DNA from: Marinobacter sediminum
GTDB lineage: Bacteria; Pseudomonadota; Gammaproteobacteria; Pseudomonadales; Oleiphilaceae
Length of the DNA stretch: 64,000 bases
Reading direction: 5' to 3'
Assembly: GCF_023657445.1 (NCBI RefSeq)
Contig: NZ_JAGTWY010000001.1
Coordinates: forward strand, 3,720,001-3,784,000
Below are positions 18,577 through 27,437 of this stretch, one piece after another (position 1 is the stretch's first letter; the number at the start of each line of letters is the position of its first letter). A program made the translations under genes and the position numbers. The notes under the pieces were generated by a model that saw nothing but the letters and a program-made list of their open reading frames with translations, was not told the origin of the DNA and did no database searches.

Positions 18577-21435
18577 TTGACTGCCCACGCTGCACCGATT
18601 GCCCTTGATTTTGATGAGGGTATAGATCGAAAGACCCTGCGTCGTCTGAGAGACCGGTTTCTCGCGGTCAATCAGCATAGGTGGGAGCGCGCGCACTCGG
18701 CGCTGACCTACCGTCAGCAGATGCTGCTGGAGATCCTGCCCCTGGTATTTCACATCAATCATCCTGCCTTGCCAGGTTACGTGGATGGTGACTGCCCATA
18801 CGGTGTCGCCCATTATCAACCATCGGAACTGACCCTCAGCGCCGCCCGTCGGCTGGCTCGCACGTTCAGTGTTCGGGATGAGGGCAAACGTAAGCCGGAT
18901 CTGGATGCCCTGTTTCTCATGGGTAGCCCGGGCACCCTCGGGCACTCGGTAGCCAGTGATCTGGATGTCTGGTTGTGCCATCGAAACGATCTTTCGGAGC
19001 GGGGCATTCATTGTCTGGAGCGTAAGGCCGAAAGACTGTCTGAATGGGCGGCGTCTCTCGGTGTCGAGCTGCATGTGTTTGTCTTCTGTGCAGAAGACTG
19101 GCGCGCGGGGCGTCAGAAGGCGGAGGTGATGGGTGAAAACTGTGGCAGTGCCCAGCACTTCCTTCTGTTGGATGAGTTTTACCGTACCAGTATCCATCTG
19201 GCTGGCTGTCACCCGATGTGGTGGCTTGTCCCGGCGGACTGTGAACAGCGTTACGACGAGTGCATGCGACAGTTAGTCGATTGCCGCTTCATTCGCGGAG
19301 AGGAATACATCGATTTTGGCCCGGTGCCCGCCATCCCCGATGAAGAATTTCTTGGAGCTGGTGTCTGGCAGCTTTACAAGGGGATTGATGCGCCCTGGAA
19401 ATCAATACTCAAGCTTTTGCTGATCGAGTGCTACGCCCAGACGAGTGGTCAGCCACTGTTGTCCAGCGTTTTCAAACAGGCGGTGTTCCGTGGCGAAACC
19501 GGTGCGGACGAGCTGGATCCCTATGTGCTGTTATACAGTCGCCTGGAAAGCTGGCTGTCAGGTCCTGAGGTCAGGTCAAGGCTGGACCTGGTGCGCAGGA
19601 GCCTGTATCTGAAAGCCGGGCTTCCCCTGACCCGTACTGAAGAGGCGCCCGGGCAGTGGCGAGTCCATCTGCTGAGGCAGCTGGTCACTCGCTGGGGCTG
19701 GACCGAGACGACCCTGAGTGAGCTCGATAACCGTCAGCGCTGGCGAGCGGAAGAGGTTACCGCGCTGCGCAGGACCATTGTGACGGAGTTCACCCACAGT
19801 TACCGGCTGCTGTCGAGAATGGCCCGGGAGCATGGCACCCGGGCAGCGATCAGTGCCGCTGATATCAACCTGCTTGGGCGTAAGTTGTATGCCGCGTTTC
19901 AGCGCAAGGCCGGCAAAATAGAACAGATAAACCCGGGGCTGGCCCCGTCGCTGGCGGAAGAAAACCTGGCGTTTCATCATCAGGCGGAGCAGGGCAGTGA
20001 CGGCGAGGGCTGGCTACTCTACCGGGATCTTGAGGATCCGGCGGACGCCTTCTGGCAGCCCGTGATTCGGCGATCGGGCAACCTGACAGAACTTATGGTC
20101 TGGTGTTACTGCAATGGCCTGCTTACCCGTTCAACCCGATTGAACGTGCGAGCTGGGCACAGCGTCGCTTCGGTGAGCGAGCTGAAGGAAATGCTGGATG
20201 CGCTCTCGGGTTTTCTTTCCTTCCCGGTTGAGGCTGCTGGTCGTGATGCGCTGTCCCGGGGTGTGCGCCCATTGCGCAATCTGCTGCTGGTTAACGTCGG
20301 CGTTGATCCCCAGGCACACCTTACCGAGAGGGGGCTGCACAAGCTCAGTGCGAGGCACGATTCCCTCGGGTTCAGTGGCGGCAGGGAAAACCTGGTAATC
20401 ACGATTGACCAGATTACCTTCAACAGCTGGCACGAGGTAAGTCTTCAGCACTATGCGACCGGGGACACCCTGGTACAGTGCCTGAAAAACGTGCTGGCCT
20501 CAGTGGCCGGCAACCCTTCGGATATTCCGGACATTCAGGTGCATAGTCACAACCGCGGCCATGGTACTGCCATCGCCCGTCGGGTCCAGGAGTTGTTCAG
20601 CGATGTCTTGCGACAGTTCTTCGCCGGCAGTGCGGGCCCGCACCCCTTGCGTTATGTGATTGAAATGGATCGTCGCTATTTTCTGCTCCAGTTTAACGGT
20701 ACCGAACCGGGGTTTATTGTTCTGGACAGTTTTGGGACGCTCATGGGGCATCTTGCCCTGCCTCAGGAGCAGTATCTGCCCGTTGTGTTTGATCGCTATG
20801 CGATACCGGAAAATCCGGCGCTCAGGGCGGTATGTCAGGCCAGTGAGCCGGATAGCATCCAGTTGTTTTATCGGATTCGCGGTGAGCGTGCCAGCATCTG
20901 GGTGGTGGATGAGTTGGGATCTATCTCTTTCTGGGAGCAGGCGGTCAGTAACCGGCGCTATTTGCTGACGCCGTTGTTACGGTTTCTTGAAAACCTGATT
21001 GAGCGACGAATGCTTCGACGCAGTGATGCGCCGGCGGTGCTTGCGGGCGTTCAGTGTTATGAGGTTGTGAATAGTGACGGCCACTGGCGGGCAGAAAACC
21101 GGCCTGTGGATGATTCCGGTGCGCCCTTGCCGGGTCTTGAAGTCCAGGCGGTCGGCGTTCAGGAAGGGGGCAACCGGGTGCGCTTTGATATCTTCTGTGG
21201 CGAACAGGAGTTTACCGTACAGGAGTATGGCGACCGGCTGATTCCGGCAGTCGCCCACTATATCCGCTCGTTGCGTCAGAGCCATGAACGCTACCCTGTG
21301 TATCTGACCGATGTGCATTTGCCTCATGATCTGGACCCCCAGGTATACCAGCAGGATATTCAGACCAGTCAGTACCTTTATTACCGTTCAGTTCTCGAGG
21401 AATCACTGAATCGTGAGCTGCAATCCGGGCGATAG
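18577..21435 (+). CDS. cyaA: Class I adenylate cyclase
   Basis: Makes cAMP from ATP, the signal for Crp/Vfr-type regulators. The N-terminal catalytic domain has the nucleotidyltransferase signature GSPGTLGHSVASDLDVW at about 117-132; the long C-terminal half is the regulatory region of class I enzymes. The open frame extends to 18436, but a TTG at 18577 has CAGGAG 7 bases upstream and gives 952 residues with an N-terminus that aligns with the family; E. coli cyaA is also known to use a UUG start, which limits its synthesis. The next gene is a small lipoprotein. Confidence 0.93.
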   Translation: MTAHAAPIALDFDEGIDRKTLRRLRDRFLAVNQHRWERAHSALTYRQQMLLEILPLVFHINHPALPGYVDGDCPYGVAHYQPSELTLSAARRLARTFSVRDEGKRKPDLDALFLMGSPGTLGHSVASDLDVWLCHRNDLSERGIHCLERKAERLSEWAASLGVELHVFVFCAEDWRAGRQKAEVMGENCGSAQHFLLLDEFYRTSIHLAGCHPMWWLVPADCEQRYDECMRQLVDCRFIRGEEYIDFGPVPAIPDEEFLGAGVWQLYKGIDAPWKSILKLLLIECYAQTSGQPLLSSVFKQAVFRGETGADELDPYVLLYSRLESWLSGPEVRSRLDLVRRSLYLKAGLPLTRTEEAPGQWRVHLLRQLVTRWGWTETTLSELDNRQRWRAEEVTALRRTIVTEFTHSYRLLSRMAREHGTRAAISAADINLLGRKLYAAFQRKAGKIEQINPGLAPSLAEENLAFHHQAEQGSDGEGWLLYRDLEDPADAFWQPVIRRSGNLTELMVWCYCNGLLTRSTRLNVRAGHSVASVSELKEMLDALSGFLSFPVEAAGRDALSRGVRPLRNLLLVNVGVDPQAHLTERGLHKLSARHDSLGFSGGRENLVITIDQITFNSWHEVSLQHYATGDTLVQCLKNVLASVAGNPSDIPDIQVHSHNRGHGTAIARRVQELFSDVLRQFFAGSAGPHPLRYVIEMDRRYFLLQFNGTEPGFIVLDSFGTLMGHLALPQEQYLPVVFDRYAIPENPALRAVCQASEPDSIQLFYRIRGERASIWVVDELGSISFWEQAVSNRRYLLTPLLRFLENLIERRMLRRSDAPAVLAGVQCYEVVNSDGHWRAENRPVDDSGAPLPGLEVQAVGVQEGGNRVRFDIFCGEQEFTVQEYGDRLIPAVAHYIRSLRQSHERYPVYLTDVHLPHDLDPQVYQQDIQTSQYLYYRSVLEESLNRELQSGR

Positions 21436-21490
21436 CCTTCTCGCCGTGCAGGCCGCCTCTCAGGTATACTTCAGCCATAGTGAAGGAAGG

Positions 21491-21679
21491 ATGGCACGAA
21501 TGCGCGATGTGAAAATTTTGCTCACCGGCCTGGTCCTGATGATGGCGCTTGGCGGCTGTGGTCAGAAAGGCCCGCTGTTCAGAGAGCACCAGGATGCATC
21601 GGTCCGCTCGGCGGTGGAAGCCGTGGACGCCGGGCCCGGTATTAACGATACGCGCAACAGCAAGGAGTCGGGCGAGTAA
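21491..21679 (+). CDS. lptM: LptM/YifL-type small lipoprotein
   Basis: A 62-residue lipoprotein with a basic N-terminus, a hydrophobic stretch and a lipobox LGGC with Cys 23, followed by QKGPL, the characteristic start of mature LptM/LppL. In E. coli this protein helps LptD mature in the outer membrane. GGAAGG lies immediately upstream of ATG 21491. It sits just before lysA, as in Pseudomonas and E. coli relatives (between cyaA/cyaY and dapF). A TATACT (21465-21470) upstream may be its -10 element. Confidence 0.9.
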   Translation: MARMRDVKILLTGLVLMMALGGCGQKGPLFREHQDASVRSAVEAVDAGPGINDTRNSKESGE

Positions 21680-21719
21680 CGTCCTGTCATCCGTCCCCGA
21701 TTAACGAATCAGGAAAATA

Positions 21720-22970
21720 ATGGATCATTTCAATTACCGCAGCGGCGAACTTTACGCCGAAGATGTGCCTGTCTCCGAAATCGCCGAACGTTTCGGTACG
21801 CCGGCCTATGTCTATTCCCGCGCTACTCTCGAGCGCCATTACCGCGCGTATGATGATGCCTTGAAGGGACGCCCGCACCTTGTGTGTTACGCGGTCAAAG
21901 CCAATAGCAATCTTGCGGTTCTGAACGTGTTGGCACGGCTCGGAGCAGGGTTCGACATTGTTTCTGCTGGCGAACTGGAACGGGTGTTACGGTCCGGTGG
22001 TGACGCCGGCAAGGTCGTGTTCTCAGGTGTTGGTAAGCAGGAATGGGAAATGAAACGCGCCCTTGAAGCCGGCGTACGCTGCTTTAATGTGGAGTCCGAC
22101 ACCGAGCTTGACCGGCTCAACAAGGTCGCGGGTGAGCTGGGTGTCAAGGCACCGGTTTCGCTACGGGTGAATCCGGATGTGGATGCCGGTACCCATCCCT
22201 ATATTTCGACCGGCCTGAAAGAGAACAAGTTCGGCATCGATATTGCCGAGGCTCCAGGCGTCTATGCCAGAGCGGCGACCTTGCCGAATCTGGATATCCA
22301 GGGCGTCGACTGTCATATCGGTTCCCAGCTGACGTCGGTGTCACCCTTTCTGGACGCCCTGGATCGGGTGTTGGTGCTCATCGACAGCCTGGTGGCCCAG
22401 GGCATACATATTCGCCACCTGGACATCGGTGGCGGTCTCGGGGTCACCTACGACCAGGAGCAGCCACCCCAGCCGTCGGATTACGTCAAGGCGCTGGCTG
22501 AACGGCTTGGTGACCGCAAGCTTGAGCTTATTATGGAGCCGGGTCGTTCCATTGCGGCCAATGCCGGCATTCTGTTGACCCGGGTGGAGTTTCTGAAGTG
22601 CACTGCACATCGAAACTTTGCCATCATTGATGCCGCCATGAATGATCTTATCCGGCCAGCCCTCTACAGTGCCTGGCAGTCGATCATCCCGGTCAGGCCA
22701 CATCAGGATGGTGAGGAAAAGCCCTGGGACCTCGTCGGGCCGGTGTGTGAGACCGGTGACTTTCTCGGCAAAGACCGGCAGTTGCGACTGCAGGCTGGCG
22801 ATCTGCTGGCGGTTCGTTCGGCCGGTGCTTACGGGTTTGTGATGAGCTCCAATTACAACAGCCGGAACCGGCCGCCAGAATTGATGGTGGATGGTGATCA
22901 GGTGCATATCGTTCGTCGCCGGGAAACCCTGGATGAACAGGTCGCACCAGAGAGTTGCTTGCCGGAATGA
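21720..22970 (+). CDS. lysA: Diaminopimelate decarboxylase
   Basis: PLP enzyme making lysine from meso-diaminopimelate. The 416-residue product has the PLP lysine in CYAVKANSN (Lys 60), the HIGSQ motif near 200, the glycine-rich phosphate loop [10 protein letters not shown] near 238, and the dimer-interface cysteine motif CETGDFLG near 345. AGGAAAA lies 4 bases before the ATG. Its stop overlaps the dapF start in an ATGA, so substrate-producing epimerase and decarboxylase are co-translated. Confidence 0.97.
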   Translation: MDHFNYRSGELYAEDVPVSEIAERFGTPAYVYSRATLERHYRAYDDALKGRPHLVCYAVKANSNLAVLNVLARLGAGFDIVSAGELERVLRSGGDAGKVVFSGVGKQEWEMKRALEAGVRCFNVESDTELDRLNKVAGELGVKAPVSLRVNPDVDAGTHPYISTGLKENKFGIDIAEAPGVYARAATLPNLDIQGVDCHIGSQLTSVSPFLDALDRVLVLIDSLVAQGIHIRHLDIGGGLGVTYDQEQPPQPSDYVKALAERLGDRKLELIMEPGRSIAANAGILLTRVEFLKCTAHRNFAIIDAAMNDLIRPALYSAWQSIIPVRPHQDGEEKPWDLVGPVCETGDFLGKDRQLRLQAGDLLAVRSAGAYGFVMSSNYNSRNRPPELMVDGDQVHIVRRRETLDEQVAPESCLPE

Positions 22971-23896
22971 GTGATCAGGAGATGAATCAGCAGCGACGCG
23001 GCCAGGGCCCTGTGCTCAGATTTACCAAGATGCACGGGCTGGGCAATGATTTTATGGTGGTGGATGCGATCAGCCAGCCCTTTCGCTTGCGTCCGGAGAC
23101 GATCCGGGAGTTGGCGGACCGGAACTTTGGTATTGGCTTTGACCAGTTGCTGGTCGTAGAGCCACCGGGGTTGCCAGATGTCGACTTTCGCTATCGAATC
23201 TTCAATGCCGATGGCTCTGAAGTGGAGCAGTGTGGTAATGGCGCCCGATGTTTCGCCCGTTTCGTGCGCGATCAGCGTCTGACGAACAAGAAGATTATCC
23301 GCGTCCAGACCGCTAAGGGTGTTATTGAGCTGCGGGTAGGCACGGATGGCATGGTCATGGTCAATATGGGCGTGCCCGAATTCAATCCCCCTGCCATACC
23401 GTTTGCCGCCGATTGCCGAAAAGATGTGTACACGGTGGAGGTGGATGGCCAGACCGTCGAACTCAGCGCGGTTTCCCTGGGCAACCCACACGGTGTTCTG
23501 TTGGTGGATGATGTTGAGCAGGCGCCGGTGGAAACCCTCGGGCCCAGATTGGAGAAGCATCCGCGTTTCCCGGCACGGGCCAATATCGGGTTTCTGCAGA
23601 TCATCGACCGGGGGCGCGTCCGCCTTCGGGTATTCGAACGCGGATCCGGAGAAACGCTTGCCTGCGGCAGCGGCGCCTGTGCCGCCGTTGTGGTGGGTTG
23701 TTTGCGCGGCTTGCTGGACCATCGCGTGGAGGTTGAATTGCGCGGAGGGCGGCTGGTCATTGAATGGCAGGGTGAGGGTGCCCCTGTTATGATGGAAGGA
23801 CCTGCAACCAGCGTTTTCGAAGGCCAGTTGCGGCTGCCGGGCGATAATAACGGTCGTCGCCGTCGAGGTGGCCGGCCTTCCAAACAACGGTCCTGA
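22967..23896 (+). CDS. dapF: Diaminopimelate epimerase
   Basis: Interconverts LL- and meso-diaminopimelate using two cysteines. Seen: [15 protein letters not shown] near 19-33, first catalytic cysteine in QCGNGARC (Cys 89), second in LACGSGAC (Cys 233). ATG 22967 overlaps the lysA stop; the resulting 309 residues exceed the usual 275-280 because of a 16-residue polar N-terminal lead and a C-terminal tail of about 18 residues very rich in Arg and Gly. ATG 22982 would shorten the lead but leaves its CAGGAG too close to act. Confidence 0.95.
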   Translation: MSDQEMNQQRRGQGPVLRFTKMHGLGNDFMVVDAISQPFRLRPETIRELADRNFGIGFDQLLVVEPPGLPDVDFRYRIFNADGSEVEQCGNGARCFARFVRDQRLTNKKIIRVQTAKGVIELRVGTDGMVMVNMGVPEFNPPAIPFAADCRKDVYTVEVDGQTVELSAVSLGNPHGVLLVDDVEQAPVETLGPRLEKHPRFPARANIGFLQIIDRGRVRLRVFERGSGETLACGSGACAAVVVGCLRGLLDHRVEVELRGGRLVIEWQGEGAPVMMEGPATSVFEGQLRLPGDNNGRRRRGGRPSKQRS

Positions 23897-23912
23897 TACT
23901 CAGGAGATCACG

Positions 23913-24659
23913 ATGACAGAACAAACGGCCCACCAGAAGGTCGAAGAGCTGAGCAGGGAGCAGGTGGCAGACTATCTGCGTGCCAATCCGGATTTTTTTG
24001 TCGACCAGGATGAACTGCTGCGCAGTCTGACCCTGCCCCATGACAGCGGTCGGGCGATTTCGCTCGTGGAACGCCAGGTGCATCTTTTCCGCGAGCAGAG
24101 GGACACGCTGCGCCGGGAACTGGTGGAGCTGGTCTCCATCGCCCGCCACAACGATCGTCTTTTCGAGAAAAGCAAACGATTGCTTATGCAGGTGATTGAG
24201 GCGCGCACCCTCAATGACATGGCCTCGGCCATTGATGACAGTATTCGCGGTGATTTCGGTCTCGACGCAGCCTCGGTGCTGCTGTTTACCGATGCAGAAC
24301 TGCCCGAGGCCTCCCAGGGTGCGCTTCATGTGGTCAGTCCCGTGGAGGCACGGGAGCGTCTGGGCGGCCTGTTGGAGGGCGACCGTGCTGTCTGTGGCCA
24401 ATTCCGGGAAAGCGAGCGTGAATTTCTGTTTCCTGACAGGGAAGAGCCAATCGCGTCGGTCGCACTGGTGCCGTTGCGCGGTGATGACCTTGTTGGCCTC
24501 TTGGCCGTTGGCAGCTGTCAGCCGGGATATTTTGACCAGAGCATGGGGTCGCTGTTCCTCAGTTACATTAGTGACACCCTGAGCCGGTTGCTGCCTTCTA
24601 TGGTTCAGCGCCATACCGGCGCTGCTCCGGTTGCCGATATTGCGACGGAGTCGCGCTAG
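23913..24659 (+). CDS. DUF484 family protein
   Basis: A 248-residue GAF-like protein of the DUF484 family, found almost always between dapF and xerC; its role is unknown. Seen: conserved N-terminal QVADYLRANPDFFVDQDELL, the SLVERQVHLFREQRDTLRREL coiled region near 50-70, and a C-terminal GAF-type half. ATG 23913 has AGGAG 7 bases upstream; the open frame starts earlier inside dapF. The stop is one base before the xerC start, so co-translation is likely. Confidence 0.9.
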   Translation: MTEQTAHQKVEELSREQVADYLRANPDFFVDQDELLRSLTLPHDSGRAISLVERQVHLFREQRDTLRRELVELVSIARHNDRLFEKSKRLLMQVIEARTLNDMASAIDDSIRGDFGLDAASVLLFTDAELPEASQGALHVVSPVEARERLGGLLEGDRAVCGQFRESEREFLFPDREEPIASVALVPLRGDDLVGLLAVGSCQPGYFDQSMGSLFLSYISDTLSRLLPSMVQRHTGAAPVADIATESR

Positions 24660-24660
24660 G

Positions 24661-25629
24661 GTGCCGGGGGCAAATCTGCCCGTTGATCTGCCCCCGGGGC
24701 TGACTGGCCCCATTGACGATTTCATTCGCCATCTTGCCTCGGAAAAACGACATTCCCCCCGTACCTGTGACAGTTATCAGCGTGATCTGACCCGCCTGGC
24801 CGCCTGGCTATGGCATGATCAGTGCGGTGAATGGCGTAAGGTCTCCAGTCATGATTTGCGTCGCTATGTGGCGACCCTGAGTCGGGAAGGGCTTGGTGGT
24901 CGCAGTATCGCCCGTCATTTGTCCTCTTCTCGCCGCTTTTACCAGTTTCTCTTGCGAGAGCGCCTTGCCACTGATAATCCCGCCCTGGACATTCGGGCAC
25001 CCAAAAGCGGCCGGCGGCTGCCCAAGGTGGCCGACGTCGATCAGCTCAGTCACCTTCTTGATGCCAGTCCAGACGACCCGTTGGAAGTCCGGGATCTGTG
25101 CATGTTTGAGCTGATGTACTCCTCTGGCCTTCGTTTGTCCGAGCTGGCGGGCCTGAATCTGGATTCGGTAGACCCGAAGGGAGGGGAAATCCGCGTTCTG
25201 GGTAAAGGCAGCAAAGAGCGGATTCTGCCGGTCGGCAGCAAGGCTTTGGCCGCCCTGAAGGCCTGGCTTCCATTGCGAACGGCACTGGCACCTGAACCGG
25301 AACAGGCGCTGTTTGTCAGTCGTCGGGGGGATCGTCTGAGTCGTCGAAGCATCCAGGCGCGGCTCAGTCGGTGGGGCGTGGCAAAGGGGGCGGATCAGAA
25401 GATGCACCCGCATATGCTGCGCCACTCCTTTGCCAGCCATATGCTGGAGTCCAGCGGGGATCTCCGGGCGGTCCAGGAACTGTTGGGCCATGCGGATATT
25501 GCCACCACCCAGGTCTATACTCATCTTGATTTTCAGCATTTGGCTCGTGTTTATGACCAGAGTCATCCCAGAGCGCGCCGTCATCAGTATGATGGGAATG
25601 ATCGTAATGAAAAGAATTCCGCGGAATAA
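24661..25629 (+). CDS. xerC: Site-specific tyrosine recombinase XerC
   Basis: With XerD resolves chromosome dimers at dif during division. 322 residues from GTG 24661. The SAM-like core-binding domain is at about 17-105; the catalytic domain carries the full active set: Arg 158 (SGLRLSELA), Lys 184 (GKGSKERILPV), His 251 and Arg 254 (HPHMLRHSFASH), His 277 (LLGHADI) and nucleophile Tyr 286. A hydrophilic C-terminal tail adds about 20 residues. XerC rather than XerD is called from its place after DUF484. Confidence 0.93.
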   Translation: MPGANLPVDLPPGLTGPIDDFIRHLASEKRHSPRTCDSYQRDLTRLAAWLWHDQCGEWRKVSSHDLRRYVATLSREGLGGRSIARHLSSSRRFYQFLLRERLATDNPALDIRAPKSGRRLPKVADVDQLSHLLDASPDDPLEVRDLCMFELMYSSGLRLSELAGLNLDSVDPKGGEIRVLGKGSKERILPVGSKALAALKAWLPLRTALAPEPEQALFVSRRGDRLSRRSIQARLSRWGVAKGADQKMHPHMLRHSFASHMLESSGDLRAVQELLGHADIATTQVYTHLDFQHLARVYDQSHPRARRHQYDGNDRNEKNSAE

Positions 25630-25689
25630 CCGGCAATAAGGAAGTCTCAGACCAGTATGTGGTTACCAAGGGCAATACGGGAACGCTCC

Positions 25690-27129
25690 ATGGCATCGGG
25701 TCAGTCCTGGAAGGAAAAATACCTTCAGGAGCTTGAGTCTGCAGATAATCGGGAACAGGAGTGGAAGGCTGAGCGCAACACTCTTGAGCGGATGCTGGTG
25801 CGCACAAGCCTCGCTTCGGAAGGGCAGACCCCGGAACTCGACCGCCTTCTTGCCCGTGTCCGAAAGGATCTTCGCAAGAAAAAAGTAAACGTGGACGCCT
25901 GGCGGGAATTACAGGAACAGATTGATCGGCAGGTGACGCTGCTTGATGAGCGGCCCTCCTCCGCTGACAGGGGGCGACAGGAAGAGGCTCCGTCATCGGA
26001 TTTCGTCAGCCACCAGAATGAGTCGGCGGTGCCGGGCGATGAACGGGATATTGAGGACAACACGCAGCGCCTGAGAATTGCCCGGCGCGTTGGCCAGCTC
26101 CTTGGTCAGATGCTGAATCAGGTTACTCTGGAGCCTGCGGCAGAAACCCGTGCCCGGGGGCTTCAGCAGGTACTGCTGTCCAGCAATGACTGGAAGGTGC
26201 TTCGGGAAGGCCTGAATCACGTTGCTGAACTGGTGATCGCGGCCATCACGCGCAGTCAGCGAGAGTTCGAGGCGTTTTTAAAGCGGCTCGATGAGCGGCT
26301 CGAGGTACTTCGCGAGCACTTCTCTGACCAGTCCTCGGCGCAGTCCGGTCGTCTCGATGCGACGGAAAGCCTGGATCGAGAGATTCGGGAAGGGTTGGAG
26401 CGGGTTGGGCTGGATATCCAGGCCAGTGACGATCTGCAAGAGTTAAAGCAATCCGTCAGTCGGCATCTGGAGTCCATTGGCGATGCTGTGGGTCGATTTC
26501 ATGTTCAGGAGACCGAACGGGAAAAGGCCCTTTCAGAGCAGTTGGCTGCCATGCAGGAAAAAATTGCGGCCATGGAGGCTCATTCTGAGCAGATGCAGGG
26601 CCAGGTGCTTCGCGAACGTCAGCGGGCGATGACCGACCTGCTGACGCAATTGCCGAATCGGGAAGCCTGGCAGGAACGCCTTTCCTTTGAATGTAATCGT
26701 TGGCAGCGCTACCAGCATCCGCTGACCATCGGTCTGCTGGATATTGATTATTTTAAGAGGGTTAACGATTCCTACGGCCATAAGGCAGGAGATCGGGTAC
26801 TACAGCTGATTGCCAGGGAATTAAGGGAAAGGCTGCGGAATACTGACTTTATTGCCCGCTATGGTGGGGAAGAGTTTGTGCTTCTGTTCCCTGAAACCTC
26901 GCCGGAAGATGCCCAGGCTGTCATGGACAAGCTCAGGCATCATATCAGCAACCTGCCGTTCCATTTTAGCGGTGAGCCTGTGATGGTCACCTTCTCTGTG
27001 GGATTGGCGGGGTTTGCACCGGGAGATTCTGAAGATTCGGTTTTCGAGAGATCAGACCGCGCCCTTTATCTGGCCAAGGACGGCGGTCGGAACTGCGTCC
27101 AGATTGACGCGGGCGCGCCAGATCAGTGA
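25690..27129 (+). CDS. dgcP: Diguanylate cyclase, DgcP-like
   Basis: Predicted to make c-di-GMP. The long N-terminal part (1-310) is almost wholly helical and coiled coil, beginning SWKEKYLQELE, as in the Pseudomonas polar protein DgcP; the C-terminal GGDEF domain (about 315-475) has an active GGEEF at 392-396 and an inhibitory site RNTD at 383-386, five residues before it. There is no membrane segment. ATG 25690 is preferred over 25657 from its match to the family N-terminus; the upstream ATG has a better-looking AAGGAAG but at 14 bases. The DgcP name is by resemblance only. Confidence 0.8.
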   Translation: MASGQSWKEKYLQELESADNREQEWKAERNTLERMLVRTSLASEGQTPELDRLLARVRKDLRKKKVNVDAWRELQEQIDRQVTLLDERPSSADRGRQEEAPSSDFVSHQNESAVPGDERDIEDNTQRLRIARRVGQLLGQMLNQVTLEPAAETRARGLQQVLLSSNDWKVLREGLNHVAELVIAAITRSQREFEAFLKRLDERLEVLREHFSDQSSAQSGRLDATESLDREIREGLERVGLDIQASDDLQELKQSVSRHLESIGDAVGRFHVQETEREKALSEQLAAMQEKIAAMEAHSEQMQGQVLRERQRAMTDLLTQLPNREAWQERLSFECNRWQRYQHPLTIGLLDIDYFKRVNDSYGHKAGDRVLQLIARELRERLRNTDFIARYGGEEFVLLFPETSPEDAQAVMDKLRHHISNLPFHFSGEPVMVTFSVGLAGFAPGDSEDSVFERSDRALYLAKDGGRNCVQIDAGAPDQ

Positions 27130-27356
27130 CGCATGCGCGCGTCAAGTTCGTCGATGATCTCGGCCCAGTCGCTGTCTTCTTCGAGACCTTCTTCCAGAAA
27201 ATGTGACTGGCTCTCTGACCAGAATGGCGCGTCCTGAAGTGCGATTTCACGCGGTAACGGCGAATATCTGGCGACAAAATCTTCAATACTTTTTTCATCG
27301 GCAGCCAGCCCCATCTGTTCGAAAAGGGTACTGAGCGTGTGCTTGCTGGTGTCCAT
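27123..27356 (-). CDS. DUF2789 family protein
   Basis: A 77-residue acidic protein with the pattern of DUF2789: MDTSKHTLSTLFEQMGL at the start, the middle DAPFWSESQSHFLEEGL and the end DWAEIIDELDARMR. Function unknown. ATG 27356 has GGGAGAA upstream, better placed than the earlier in-frame starts. Its last codons overlap the end of the diguanylate cyclase gene by 7 bases in a tail-to-tail arrangement. Confidence 0.88.
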   Translation of the reverse strand: MDTSKHTLSTLFEQMGLAADEKSIEDFVARYSPLPREIALQDAPFWSESQSHFLEEGLEEDSDWAEIIDELDARMRH

Positions 27357-27437
27357 AGATGCGGTTCTCCCGAATGAAATCATGTTCGTTTGCAGGTATT
27401 GTTCCCTGAAATGTAGCGGAACCCTTGAGGATATCCA

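Noticed and set aside
18427..19212. 261-codon reverse open frame opposite the start of cyaA
   Set aside because: Antisense to the conserved catalytic domain of adenylate cyclase; no coding signal.
22898..23887. 329-codon reverse open frame opposite dapF, and the similar one at 13215-14204 opposite fimS
   Set aside because: Both are antisense to genes with intact catalytic or signature motifs and show no motif of their own.
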